Source of the DNA: Rhizobium sp. CCGE 510
Lineage (GTDB): Bacteria > Pseudomonadota > Alphaproteobacteria > Rhizobiales > Rhizobiaceae
DNA length: 64,000 nucleotides
Direction: 5' to 3'
NCBI RefSeq assembly: GCF_000292525.1
Contig: NZ_AEYF01000055.1
Coordinates: forward strand, 124,001-188,000
A model generated the notes under the pieces. That model was not told the DNA's origin. It did no database searches and worked only from the letters and a program-made list of their open reading frames with translations. How positions within the stretch are numbered: position 1 is the first letter of the stretch; each line of letters opens with the position of its first letter. Shown in pieces: positions 16,504-25,428 of this stretch. The position numbers were made by a program, and so were the translations under genes.

Positions 16504-17720
16504 TCATCTCCGCGCCCAGGCTTTGTGAACGAGATCGACGATCTCATTATTGACGGCATCCATCGCCTCCATGGCGCGGTCGTAGGTGGCGCGGGTAAAC
16601 TGGCTCCGCTCCACCTCGTAAAGCGTCTGGTTGGTCATTGCCGCATCGGAGATTGCGACGCTGCGCAACATCGGATTGGTCAACACGTGGTTCTTGAACA
16701 TCGAACGCATGAAGGCAACCATCTGCGTCTGCGGCCCGTCCTGCGGGTCGTAGCGGGTAACGAGATAACGAAGCCAATCGAGATTCATGTTGCCGCCGGC
16801 GCCCTTCAGCGTATTCAGAACCTCACCGAGCATCTGCAAAAATTAGGCGACATCGACATGACATCGAGCATCTGAGGATGGACGGTGATCAGAACCGCCG
16901 TTGCGCCGCAAATGGCGCTCATCGTCAAAAAGCCGAGCTGGGGAGGGCAGTCGATGATGACGACATCGTAATCGTCGGCGACCGAGGACAGCGCCTCGTC
17001 GAGCCGCGCGAAGAAGACGCGTCCATAGTCGCCGGCCTTGCCCTGAGCAAGCACTCGCGGCGTATCATGCTCGAATTCCATCAACTCGAGATTGCCCGGC
17101 ACCAGATGAAGGTTCGGGAAATTCGTCGGCCGGATGATCTCTTTCAGCGGTCGCCGCTGGTCGTCATAGCGAATGGCGGCGTAGAGCGTCTCGTTCTCGT
17201 TGACGTCGAACTCAGGCTGAAACCCATGAATGGCGGAGAGAGACGCCTGCGGGTCCAGGTCGACGGCAAGGACGCGATGACCGGTCAGGGCAAGGTGCTG
17301 GGCAAGATGCGCGGCACTCGTCGTCTTTCCACTGCCACCCTTGAAGTTGACGACCGCAACGACCTGCAAATGTTCGTTGCCTCGACGATGACTTAGGTAA
17401 TGGGTTCCGGCGCGAGCATTCTGTTCGAGGAAGCTGCGCATCTCTTCCATCTGCGCCGCCGTATACGATCGACGGCCGGACGGCGTGACCTGCGGAAGAG
17501 GACCTTTGCCCTCCAGCGACAGATTACGAAGATAGCCGCTGGTGACGCCGAGGAAGCGCGCCACTTCAGCAAGCTGAAACTCGCGCAGCCCCTTCAGCGC
17601 CCGCGGCGGAAACATTTCGAGCCGATGCTGCTTTAGCTTGTCGGATAGCTCCTGCGCCTGACCAATAATCAGCTGGTCGACATCGGAAATTGCTTTTTCT
17701 ATCTGCGGTGCCATATTCAT
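16504..17720 (-). pseudogene. repA: Partitioning ATPase RepA (ParA family), frameshifted
   Basis: Walker-type ATPase of the repABC partition system and autorepressor of the operon. The first frame (17720 to 16815) contains an N-terminal helix-turn-helix (QLAEVARFLGVTSGYLRNL), the deviant Walker A NFKGGSGKTTSAAHL, DLDPQASLS and IIDCPPQLGF. After HPQMLDVMSMS it runs out of frame. The second frame (from about 16839) supplies the missing C-terminus (QMLGEVLNTLKGAGG to DLVHKAWARR). The family expects SQFLQMLGEVL across the junction, so there is a net gain of two bases at about 16843-16850. Joined, the protein would have the normal length of about 405 residues. Sequencing error or real inactivation cannot be separated here. 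Confidence 0.88.
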
Positions 17721-18032
17721 GGAAATCTCGAAAATGCGATTTGAAAGCCCGGCGAGCCTAGAAAACGCATTTAGTCCCGATTCTGGGAAAGTGGCAAGGC
17801 AAATAGGGTTAACAAGACCCTACCGCGAGGTTGTCCAATCTTTTTCAGAGGCTTGGACATGCCGCCGGTAGCACTGCCGGCGAAGCAATCCCGTCCTTAC
17901 AGGCAGAATCGCAAGAACAATGATCACATCGGCATCATAGCCGATCAGAAAAGTTGGGAATCGAAATATCGATGTGTGCGGCGCGGCGAAGCAAGCCGGC
18001 AACGGCGAGGCATGTGGACAGGGGACGGCCGT
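17721..18032. other. repA upstream region
   Basis: No gene seen in these 312 bases. They should hold the repABC promoter, reading leftward. One clear element is the inverted repeat TAGGGT-N7-ACCCTA at 17804-17822. The segment 17700-17830 is less GC-rich than the flanking genes. Confidence 0.4.
17804..17822. promoter_or_regulatory. Inverted repeat upstream of repA, possible RepA operator
   Basis: TAGGGT (17804-17809) and ACCCTA (17817-17822) with a 7-bp spacer, about 85-100 bp upstream of the repA start. In repABC plasmids RepA with RepB represses the operon promoter by binding an operator near it. The assignment rests on position and symmetry. Confidence 0.35.
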
Positions 18033-18275
18033 TTAGTGGCGCGTGCCGAGCAGGTCGCCGCCATCCTGGCCGCTTTCGTGGGAAAGGGACACGCCGCTTC
18101 GGTCGAGGTCGTGCATCAGGGCGCCGAGTGCAAGGTCCAGGCAATAGGCGGAGAATTCGGCGTTCAGGTCTTTGGCGTTCTCTCGGGCATAGGCAACGAG
18201 CCTCGCGAGCGATACCAGCTCCTTGAGCTCTTCGTCACTTTTCGGCGTCATCGTCGCTTCGGTTGCATCGCGCAT
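18033..18275 (-). CDS. Small conserved hypothetical protein
   Basis: An 80-residue soluble protein, helical and acidic (DEELKELVSLARLVAYARENA, and CLDLALGALMHDLDRSG). The ATG at 18275 has GGGAGA upstream with good spacing. The longer frame to 18494 overlaps the 3' end of the BTAD gene and is rejected. It lies between that regulator and the rep cassette. No known domain recognised; function unknown. Confidence 0.55.
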   Translation of the reverse strand: MRDATEATMTPKSDEELKELVSLARLVAYARENAKDLNAEFSAYCLDLALGALMHDLDRSGVSLSHESGQDGGDLLGTRH

Positions 18276-18405
18276 TTGAGAATTCTCCCGCTTGCCTTGC
18301 CGGCGCATGCCGACAGAGCAAAGGCAGCTTAATCCTCTTGAACGAAAGACGCGCGTGACACGGGCGTGACAGGATTTTTTTCGGCACCACTTTCCGGCGT
18401 CAGCC

Positions 18406-20367
18406 TCAGAAACCGGCCCTGCGTAGGGCCTCGCGATACTGTTCCTTCTGCCATTGCTCCTTGAAAGGAACGACGGAAAGCCATTTGTCGACATCGAAAT
18501 CCGGATAGATCTCGCGCACCTTGCGCATATAGAGATGCGCGTTTTTCATATCGCCGAGCATCGCCCAGCAGGCAGCCGAAAGCCGGTCGGCCGGTGTGCG
18601 GTCGTCCATTGCCGAGATTTGCTCGAGCGCCTCGGCATAACGGCCGAGGGCGAAATTCGCGCCGGCCGCAGTCCATAGATAGTCGGTCGGGCACAGCGGA
18701 TTGAGGGAGATGGCCCGCTTGATCTTGGCCAGCGCATCGGCAGGCCGCGACGCGTGGACGAGCGTATCGGCATAACTTGCGATGCCGTCGGCGTAATGCG
18801 GGCTCAGCTCTTCCGCGAGCTTTAACGCCAGCACGCTTTCGTCAAGATCTCCGAGATAAAGTTTGGCAACGCCGAGTTCACGAAAGCCGGCCGCAAGCGA
18901 AGGATCGGCGACGATCGCCCGGTTCGCATAATCCTCCGCAAGTCCGAGCAACTCCCTGTCGCCGCGTGCCGTCAGCAGCCATTCGACAAGAAACGTGCGC
19001 GACAATCCGCTGAGCGCAGGGGCGAAATGTGCGCTGTGCTGAAGCGCCTCGCGGAAAGCCTTTCGGGAGCGGCGCACGTCGGGGAGGGCAAGCCGCTTGA
19101 TATCCCGCAGACCGAGAAGGTAGCTGTGATAGGCAGCCGAGTTGCCCTCGAAGGAATCGCGCATGGTTTCATGTCGGCGGACCTGGCCGGCAAGCTCTCT
19201 AGCGATCCGCCGGGCGATGTCGCGCCGGTGACTTATCAATTCGTACTTCTCAAGGCTGAAACGCTCGGCCCAGATGACTTCATCGCTGCCGGGATGGATC
19301 AGCTGGACAAAGAGCGCAGGGTTGCCCGAACGATCGGTCAGCCTCGTGTCGAGTACATAAGAAATCGAATGACGCAGGATCAGCTCAGTTCTGTCGGCAT
19401 TGCGTGCAATCCGAGCGGCCGTGTGGGGCGCCACCACCGAAACCGTGTTCAGCGCGCAGAGGCCGATGGTGACGTCCTCGATCAGCGCTTCCGAGAGCAT
19501 CGGCAAGGCACCGCCCGCATCGGTCCCGCCCGGCGGCAGCAGCACCAGACGGGGCAGGGGGCCAAGGGGCAAGGGACCAGGAACTCGAACGCTGCCGTCG
19601 AGCGGCACCGCAACGCTCTGCGCGAATTGACCGCCGGCAAAGATCTTACGGACCTCTGCCAGCGCCTGAACGTCAAGGCCGATATCGAATTTGCTTTCCA
19701 GCTGATGTTTGCTGGTCTCGAAAAGCCGGCGCGCTTTCTCCAATTGTCCTTCCGACTCGTAGGCCTCGAGAAGGATACGACGAATGTTCTCGTCATCCGG
19801 CGCCTCGCGGAAAATCCTGAGCGCCGCTTCCTTGATCAGGCTCACATCCTCCCTCGACCGGGCCGCGGGCAGCGCCGTCTTCAGCGCATCCACCAGGACT
19901 GCCATGTGCCTGTCGCGCTGGGCTGCGATCCATTGCCGCGTACCGATGCTTTGGTCGGTGAGACCCGCCAGGAAATCCTGGCGAAGGATGGTAACCAGTC
20001 GCCGCAGCTTGCCAAGGGCGTCGTTGCCATCGGGCTGGACGAGTTCGGAGAAATCACCAGCAAATGCGTCCGGCCTGACCTGCACACCGGTCGCCGTGAA
20101 GATCAGAAGTTCGGTGCCGAGCTGGGTCTGACGCGCCTGGACACGCGATATGGTCTTGCGCAGATTGGCCATGATGTCAGAATTGTCATGGCTGTCCCAC
20201 AAGAACCGTGCCAACGCCGAGCGCGGATATTCGCTCTCAGCCCCTTCGCGCAGATCACGGTCCAGCAAATAACAAATCGCCAACAGGCCCTTTTCCGGAA
20301 AAGCCGCTGGTTTCCCGGCCGGATCGATTAACCGCAACTCACCAAACGACTCGAGCCTGAGCTTCAT
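18406..20367 (-). CDS. SARP-like regulator with BTAD and TPR domains
   Basis: A 653-residue cytoplasmic protein. Residues about 1-95 form an OmpR/SARP-like DNA-binding half (LRLESFGELRLIDPAGKP, FLWDSHDNSDIMANLRKTISRV). Residues about 100-245 match a BTAD helical domain (ILLEAYESEGQLEKARRLFE). A TolB-like middle segment follows (LSEALIEDVTIGLCAL). The last 250 residues are TPR-type repeats (AGFRELGVAKLYLGDLDESVLALKLAEEL and others). It resembles rhizobial adenylate-cyclase-like or CadC-like TPR regulators but has no cyclase motifs. It lies 14 nt after the XRE gene, in the same operon. Target genes unknown. Confidence 0.75.
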   Translation of the reverse strand: MKLRLESFGELRLIDPAGKPAAFPEKGLLAICYLLDRDLREGAESEYPRSALARFLWDSHDNSDIMANLRKTISRVQARQTQLGTELLIFTATGVQVRPDAFAGDFSELVQPDGNDALGKLRRLVTILRQDFLAGLTDQSIGTRQWIAAQRDRHMAVLVDALKTALPAARSREDVSLIKEAALRIFREAPDDENIRRILLEAYESEGQLEKARRLFETSKHQLESKFDIGLDVQALAEVRKIFAGGQFAQSVAVPLDGSVRVPGPLPLGPLPRLVLLPPGGTDAGGALPMLSEALIEDVTIGLCALNTVSVVAPHTAARIARNADRTELILRHSISYVLDTRLTDRSGNPALFVQLIHPGSDEVIWAERFSLEKYELISHRRDIARRIARELAGQVRRHETMRDSFEGNSAAYHSYLLGLRDIKRLALPDVRRSRKAFREALQHSAHFAPALSGLSRTFLVEWLLTARGDRELLGLAEDYANRAIVADPSLAAGFRELGVAKLYLGDLDESVLALKLAEELSPHYADGIASYADTLVHASRPADALAKIKRAISLNPLCPTDYLWTAAGANFALGRYAEALEQISAMDDRTPADRLSAACWAMLGDMKNAHLYMRKVREIYPDFDVDKWLSVVPFKEQWQKEQYREALRRAGF

Positions 20368-20381
20368 GCGAATATGCCTGA

Positions 20382-20840
20382 CTATTCTCCAAGCGGAAGG
20401 GTGATATCCGCTGCGGAGACGCCCAATGTTACACCGCGGCTTTCCGTCTGCGCCATTGCCTTCACCAGTGCAATGATCGAATCACGGATATTCCGATCGG
20501 CAATTTTCAGAAAAGCGCGATTGAGCACCAATCCCTCTTTCGTTCTGAGGAATTCGACGACCGGATCGGTGTTTGTGGGCAGATCCAGCCCTTGCAACGT
20601 CAACGGTTCGGAATTTTCCTGTTCAAAGAAGAAGCTCGGCGACGTGTGGAGCACCTCGGCGATTCGCTGCAGACGGCTCGCGCCGATACGGTTGATGCCC
20701 TTCTCGTATTTCTGAACCTGCTGGAAAGTCACGCCGATTTGCTCGGCAAGCCGTTCCTGGCTCATTCCGAGCAACTGCCGGCGCATTCTTATGCGCGCTC
20801 CGACATAGCCGTCTATTGCATTCGGTGTTTTGACATTCAT
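20382..20840 (-). CDS. XRE-family (Cro/CI) transcriptional regulator
   Basis: A 152-residue protein. The HTH_3 domain at about residues 12-70 reads GARIRMRRQLLGMSQERLAEQIGVTFQQVQKYEKGINRI, very typical of rhizobial XRE regulators. The C-terminal half is helical and may sense a signal or dimerise. It is the first gene of a two-gene unit with the BTAD/TPR regulator. Its upstream region contains short palindromes that could be its own operator. Confidence 0.85.
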   Translation of the reverse strand: MNVKTPNAIDGYVGARIRMRRQLLGMSQERLAEQIGVTFQQVQKYEKGINRIGASRLQRIAEVLHTSPSFFFEQENSEPLTLQGLDLPTNTDPVVEFLRTKEGLVLNRAFLKIADRNIRDSIIALVKAMAQTESRGVTLGVSAADITLPLGE

Positions 20841-21195
20841 CGTGTGTTTTCAGCCTCGATCGCATTTTTCATCAGCGCAGCTGTAGTATCCCCCGCACCA
20901 GTTTTCCATGGTTGTTTTTATATCGCATACTATATATGCGGTGGTCGCGACCGATTATGGTATGAAGCCCCCTCCAGTCAGAGGTAAGGGCGACGTAGAC
21001 TTAGGCGACAAAAGGACAAATCGAACAAAAGCCGTACCGATCCTGATGAAACTGGGCTGTGATCGCCGCCGGGCTTGCGCTAAATGCACTTCAGCGACCG
21101 TCGCTTGATCATCTCTCCCGGCCCCGATCGCCCGAAATCCATCGAACAACAGCGACGCGGCACGGCAACCACCGGGCCGTTCAGGAGAAACGTCC
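20841..21195. other. Divergent intergenic region with two palindromes
   Basis: 355 bases between the XRE gene (minus) and the MFS gene (plus), with no convincing gene. It is relatively AT-rich around 20905-20940. It holds CGCATA-N5-TATGCG at 20924-20940 and the perfect palindrome GGTCGCGACC at 20943-20952, both candidate operators. Confidence 0.35.
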
Positions 21196-22398
21196 ATGGC
21201 AACCGTTGCCGAGACCGCACCCCGTTTCGAAAAAACAACGATGTCCATCCTGGTGGCGGTCAGCTTCTGCCACATGCTGAATGACATCATGCAGTCGCTG
21301 CTGGCCTCGCTCTACCCGCTGTTCAAGGCGAACTACAATCTCGATTTTGTTCAGATCGGCCTCCTCACCATGACTTTCCAGGTCACCGCTTCACTGCTGC
21401 AGCCACTCGTCGGCATCGTCACCGACCGCTGGCCGATGCCCTATTCCCTGCCGGTCGGCATGGCGAGCACCTTCTGCGGCCTCATCCTGCTTGGCAATGC
21501 CGGCAGCTTCGCATTGCTGCTCGTCGCTGCCAGCCTGATCGGCTTCGGCTCGGCCGTCTTCCATCCCGAATCCTCGCGTGTCGCCCGTCTTGCCTCCGGC
21601 GGTCGCCACGGTTTTGCGCAGTCGTTCTTCCAGGTCGGTGGTAATGCCGGCCAGGCGATCGGTCCGCTGCTCGCCGCATTCATCGTGCTGCCACTTGGCC
21701 AGCACAGCGTCTCCTGGTTCGCCGCCATCGCCATGGTCGGCATGGTCGTGCTGAGCTGGGTCGGCAACTGGTACATGAGCCACAGGCGCCAGAACGCCAG
21801 CAAGCCGGCGGCAAGTAGGACCCTGCCGCTGCCGCAGAACAGGGTCGTCTGGGCGTTACTGATTCTCGTCCTGCTGACGGCGACGAAGAATGTCTACATG
21901 GCGAGCGTGTCGAGCTATTTCACCTTCTATGTCATCGACAAGTTTGCGCTGAGCATACAGCAGGCGCAGCTGATGCTCTTTCTGTTCCTCGGCTCTGTCG
22001 CCGTCGGTACGTTCCTCGGCGGGCCGATCGGCGATCGCTTCGGCGCCCGTTTCGTCATCTGGTTTTCGATCCTCGGCGTCATTCCTTTTGCGCTTCTCCT
22101 GCCCTATGCGAACCTTTTCTGGACGGGCGTCCTCAGCGTCGTCATCGGCCTGATCTTCGCTTCGGCATTCTCGGCGATCGTGGTCTTCGCCCAGGAACTG
22201 GTGCCCGGACGCGTCGGCCTGATTGCCGGCGTCTTCTTCGGCTTTGCATTCGGGGCAGGGGGGCTTGGTGCAGCGCTGCTCGGCAGTTTCGCCGATACTC
22301 ACGGCATCGATTTCGTCTACCGCATCTGCTCCTACCTGCCGCTGCTCGGCCTGCTGACGGTCTTCCTGCCGCGCATTCCCAAACAGAAACCAGCCTGA
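21196..22398 (+). CDS. MFS transporter, fosmidomycin-resistance (Fsr) type
   Basis: A 400-residue inner-membrane protein with about 12 helices. The Fsr-like signature is seen in SFCHMLNDIMQSLLASLYPLF near residue 20, LLQPLVGIVTDRWPMPYSLPVG, and SRVARLASGGRHGFAQSFFQVGGNAGQAIGPLLAAFI. A mid loop of about 20 polar residues separates the halves. Annotated relatives confer fosmidomycin resistance, but the physiological substrate is unknown. The CAGGAGAAACGTCC before the ATG gives a good ribosome-binding site. Neighbour to the FMN reductase/MetQNI block. Confidence 0.85.
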   Translation: MATVAETAPRFEKTTMSILVAVSFCHMLNDIMQSLLASLYPLFKANYNLDFVQIGLLTMTFQVTASLLQPLVGIVTDRWPMPYSLPVGMASTFCGLILLGNAGSFALLLVAASLIGFGSAVFHPESSRVARLASGGRHGFAQSFFQVGGNAGQAIGPLLAAFIVLPLGQHSVSWFAAIAMVGMVVLSWVGNWYMSHRRQNASKPAASRTLPLPQNRVVWALLILVLLTATKNVYMASVSSYFTFYVIDKFALSIQQAQLMLFLFLGSVAVGTFLGGPIGDRFGARFVIWFSILGVIPFALLLPYANLFWTGVLSVVIGLIFASAFSAIVVFAQELVPGRVGLIAGVFFGFAFGAGGLGAALLGSFADTHGIDFVYRICSYLPLLGLLTVFLPRIPKQKPA

Positions 22399-22612
22399 GG
22401 CGATATCGCCTCGGATAGTATCAAGCCCGGAAGATCACGATGTTTGGGCTCTAAGCATCAGGGGATTTCATACGCGACGATCAATCACGGGATGAACGTA
22501 TTTTTCTCTTCCCACCGGCAGGAGGGATCACCATTCCTTTAATCCACTATTTTTATAGATAATATTCATCCAATGATGACGCTGGTCTCGGCATGATATG
22601 GAAGGAAACGGC

Positions 22613-23173
22613 ATGTCTGCTTACAAATTGGTCGGCCTTGCGGGTAGCTTCAATCGCCCCTCGAAGACCTTCGCGCTTGTCGAAAACGTCGCTGGCCTCG
22701 CCAGTGAGAAATACGGCTTCGACAACACTCTCTATGACCTCACCGATGTCGGCCCTTCGCTTGGCCAGGCGCTGCGCCGTGACGATCTCGACAATCGCGC
22801 AAAGGAAGTCATCGACGACATCGTCAATGCCGACGTGCTGGTGATCGGAGCGCCGACCTACAAGGGCAGCTATCCCGGCCTCTTCAAGCATCTGATCGAC
22901 CTGATCGACCCGCATGAGCTGCGCGCCAAACCAATCATCATCACCGCGACCGGCGGCGGCGACCGCCATGCGCTGATGGTCGAGCATCAACTGCGCCCGC
23001 TGTTCGGCTTCTTCATGTCGCACACGCTGCCGACGGCCGTCTACGCGTCGGACCGCGACTTCACCGATTACCGTGTCTCATCCGAACAACTTTCCAACCG
23101 CATCACCGAGGTTATCGGTGAGCTTACGGCTTTCTTTCCCAACCGGCGTCACGCTCTTATCGCTGCCGAATGA
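22613..23173 (+). CDS. NAD(P)H-dependent FMN reductase (MsuE/SsuE type)
   Basis: A 186-residue flavodoxin-like enzyme that reduces FMN for a partner monooxygenase. Seen are the N-terminal loop GLAGSFNRPSKTFALVENVA (phosphate-binding), ADVLVIGAPTYKGSYPGLFKHLIDLI and ITATGGGDRHALMVEHQLRPLFGFF, all characteristic of the MsuE family. The ATG at 22613 is preceded by GGAAGGAAA; an in-frame ATG at 22598 would place this box inside the gene. A strong terminator follows. The monooxygenase at 26064-27422 is a plausible partner. Confidence 0.87.
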   Translation: MSAYKLVGLAGSFNRPSKTFALVENVAGLASEKYGFDNTLYDLTDVGPSLGQALRRDDLDNRAKEVIDDIVNADVLVIGAPTYKGSYPGLFKHLIDLIDPHELRAKPIIITATGGGDRHALMVEHQLRPLFGFFMSHTLPTAVYASDRDFTDYRVSSEQLSNRITEVIGELTAFFPNRRHALIAAE

Positions 23174-23192
23174 AGAGTGTCGGAACAGGCTG

Positions 23193-23218
23193 AAACGGCG
23201 CCCCCTGAGGCGCCGTTT
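23193..23218 (+). terminator. Rho-independent terminator after the FMN reductase gene
   Basis: AAACGGCGCC (23193-23202) and GGCGCCGTTT (23209-23218) form a perfect 10-bp stem with a 6-nt loop, followed by TTTCGTTT. It is 20 nt downstream of the stop at 23173. Confidence 0.85.
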
Positions 23219-23415
23219 TCGTTTCGGGCACCATGCTCATCTCGTCATAGTCCACAAATTTGATGGAAATTTATCCTGCCGATATCGATGGCAGGGCAAG
23301 AGTTTTTCCGACCCTTCCTCCACATCAGACATTCGTGCTTCGCGCCCGATACGCGCATTTGCCATGATCGGCCAGCTTGGGGCGCTTGGCCTCATCCAGT
23401 CAGACGGGATATAAA

Positions 23416-24255
23416 ATGACCAAGAACAAAAATCTTCACGGCCTCCACCTTTCGCGCCGGGCGGCTCTTGCCGCCGTCGCCGTTTCGGCTGCCGCACTCT
23501 TTGCCTTTGCAGCACCCGCTCCTTCTTTTGCTGAGGACAAGTCGATCAAGGTCGGCATCATGGCCGGCGAAGATGAAGACGTCTGGCGCGTCGTCACCAG
23601 CGAGGCGGCCAAGAATGGCCTCAAGATCGAGACCATCACCTTCAACGACTATACGCAGCCGAATGAAGCGCTGGAGCGCGGCGAACTCGACGCCAATGCC
23701 TTCCAGCACCAGCCCTATCTTGACAACCAGATCAAGCAGCACGGCTACCATATCGCTCGCGTCGGCTATACCGGGGTCTGGCCGATCGGCCTGTACACCA
23801 AGAAGTACAAGTCCGTCGCCGACATTCCCGAAGGCGCCGTCATCGGCGTGCCAAACGATCCCTCGAACGAAGGCCGCGCGCTACGTGTTCTCCAGGCCCA
23901 AGGCCTGATCAAACTGAAAGACGGCACCGGCATTCTTGCAACGGTTGCCGACGTCACAGACAATCCGAAGAAGATCGAGATCAAGGAACTCGACGCCGGC
24001 ATCGTCGGCCGTTCGATCGACGATCTGGATGCCGGTATCGTCAACACCGACTGGGCGCTGAAGAGCGGTCTTTCGCCGGCCGAGCGCATTGCCCAGGAAC
24101 CGATCGCCGACAATCCCTACCGCAACTTCATTGCCGTCAAAGACGACAATAAGGACGCCGAGTGGGTCAAGACGCTTGTCTCTTCCTATCAGAACGAGAC
24201 CGTCAAGGCCGAGTTCGACAAGGTCTACAAGGGCACGGGTCTCAGCGCCTATTGA
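23416..24255 (+). CDS. metQ: MetQ-family substrate-binding protein
   Basis: A 279-residue periplasmic binding protein of the NlpA/MetQ family. The signal peptide covers about residues 1-38 (SRRAALAAVAVSAAALFAFAA, cleavage near SFA-ED) and has no lipobox Cys, so it is soluble rather than a lipoprotein. Family segments are KVGIMAGEDEDVWRVV, FNDYTQPNEALERGELDANAFQHQPYL and IGVPNDPSNEGRAL. It binds methionine or a related sulfur compound. First gene of metQ-metN-metI, with a GC-rich hairpin between it and metN. Confidence 0.88.
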   Translation: MTKNKNLHGLHLSRRAALAAVAVSAAALFAFAAPAPSFAEDKSIKVGIMAGEDEDVWRVVTSEAAKNGLKIETITFNDYTQPNEALERGELDANAFQHQPYLDNQIKQHGYHIARVGYTGVWPIGLYTKKYKSVADIPEGAVIGVPNDPSNEGRALRVLQAQGLIKLKDGTGILATVADVTDNPKKIEIKELDAGIVGRSIDDLDAGIVNTDWALKSGLSPAERIAQEPIADNPYRNFIAVKDDNKDAEWVKTLVSSYQNETVKAEFDKVYKGTGLSAY

Positions 24256-24287
24256 TCCGAAATCAGGCCGGGTTAAGGCCTACTGAG

Positions 24288-24319
24288 AGGCGGCCCGGGG
24301 TTTCTTGCCCGGGCCGCCT
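24288..24319 (+). terminator. Intra-operon hairpin between metQ and metN
   Basis: AGGCGGCCCGGG (24288-24299) and CCCGGGCCGCCT (24308-24319) form a perfect 12-bp GC-rich stem. It sits between the binding-protein gene and the ATPase gene. Such hairpins commonly lower downstream expression or protect the upstream mRNA, giving excess binding protein. The T-run after it is weak. Confidence 0.6.
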
Positions 24320-24342
24320 TCCGTGTTTGCAAGGAAAAGCAT

Positions 24343-25428
24343 ATGAATTCCTTCGTCTCCACCACAGTGATCGAAGCACAGCCGCAAGCGGCGGCCGAAG
24401 AAGTGGTGCGGCTGACCGACGTCAAGCGGCGGTTCGGAGCCACCGCCGCACTCGACGGTATTTCACTGACGGTCAGAAAAGGCGAGATCCTCGGTATCAT
24501 CGGCCGTAGCGGTGCCGGCAAATCGACCCTGATCCGCTGCCTGAACGGCCTGGAGCGCGCCGATAGCGGCGAGATCCTGATCGAAGGCCGTGACATCACC
24601 GGACTTGCAGAACAGGAACTGCAGCCGCTGCGCCGCCGCATCGGCATGATCTTCCAGCATTTCAACCTGCTTTCGGCCAAAACAGTCGAAGAAAACGTTG
24701 CCCTGCCACTGAAGATCGAAGGGGTTGCAAAAGCTGAACGCTTGAAGCGGGCGCATGAGTTGCTTGACCTCGTCGGCCTTGCCGACAAGGCGAAATCCTA
24801 CCCCTCATCGCTGTCGGGCGGTCAGAAACAACGCGTCGGCATTGCCCGGGCGCTTGCGGCACGACCAGCGCTGCTCTTGTCCGACGAGGCGACATCGGCG
24901 CTCGACCCGGAAACGACCCGGTCGATCCTGACGCTCCTCAAAAGCATCAACCGTAAGCTCGGACTGACCATTCTGCTGATCACCCATGAGATGGAAGTGG
25001 TGCGCGGCATCGCCGATCGCGTCGCCGTCATCGATGCTGGGCGGATCGTCGAGGAAGGGCAGGTCTGGTCGGTCTTTGCCAACCCCAACGCTGATATCAC
25101 CGCAAGCCTGCTCGGCGGCATCCGCCCGCAGCTTCCTGATCACATCGCCGGCCGGTTGTCGGCAACGACGGGCAGCGAGGCGATCCTCAGCGTCGATCTT
25201 GCCGGACCTGAAGCGCAGGGTGCGCTGTTTGCCGACCTCTCGGCGGCGCTGCCGCATTCCTTCCGCCTCGTCCATGGCGGCATCGATCATATTCAGAACC
25301 AGCCGGTGGCGCGGTTCTTCATCGCCATTCCGACGCGCGATCCCGCGCTTGCCGGAAAAGTCGAACAATTCCTGACGGCGCGTTCCGCCCGGGTGGAGGT
25401 GCTTGGTTATGACACCGATCATGCTTGA
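24343..25428 (+). CDS. metN: MetN-type ABC transporter ATPase
   Basis: A 361-residue ATPase. Walker A GRSGAGKSTLIRCLNGLE, Q-loop FQHFNLLSAKTV, signature LSGGQKQRVGIARAL, Walker B LLLSDEATSALDPE and H-loop ITHEMEVV are all present. The last roughly 90 residues form a C-terminal NIL-like regulatory domain, in which MetN senses intracellular methionine. It overlaps metI by 20 nt. Length and domain order are typical, with a slightly long N-terminus. Confidence 0.9.
   Translation: MNSFVSTTVIEAQPQAAAEEVVRLTDVKRRFGATAALDGISLTVRKGEILGIIGRSGAGKSTLIRCLNGLERADSGEILIEGRDITGLAEQELQPLRRRIGMIFQHFNLLSAKTVEENVALPLKIEGVAKAERLKRAHELLDLVGLADKAKSYPSSLSGGQKQRVGIARALAARPALLLSDEATSALDPETTRSILTLLKSINRKLGLTILLITHEMEVVRGIADRVAVIDAGRIVEEGQVWSVFANPNADITASLLGGIRPQLPDHIAGRLSATTGSEAILSVDLAGPEAQGALFADLSAALPHSFRLVHGGIDHIQNQPVARFFIAIPTRDPALAGKVEQFLTARSARVEVLGYDTDHA

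Noticed and set aside
23221..23415. Possible methionine- or SAM-sensing riboswitch before metQ
   Set aside because: Only a short CCTGCC/GGCAGG hairpin is visible; none of the conserved SAM-II blocks I know is present.
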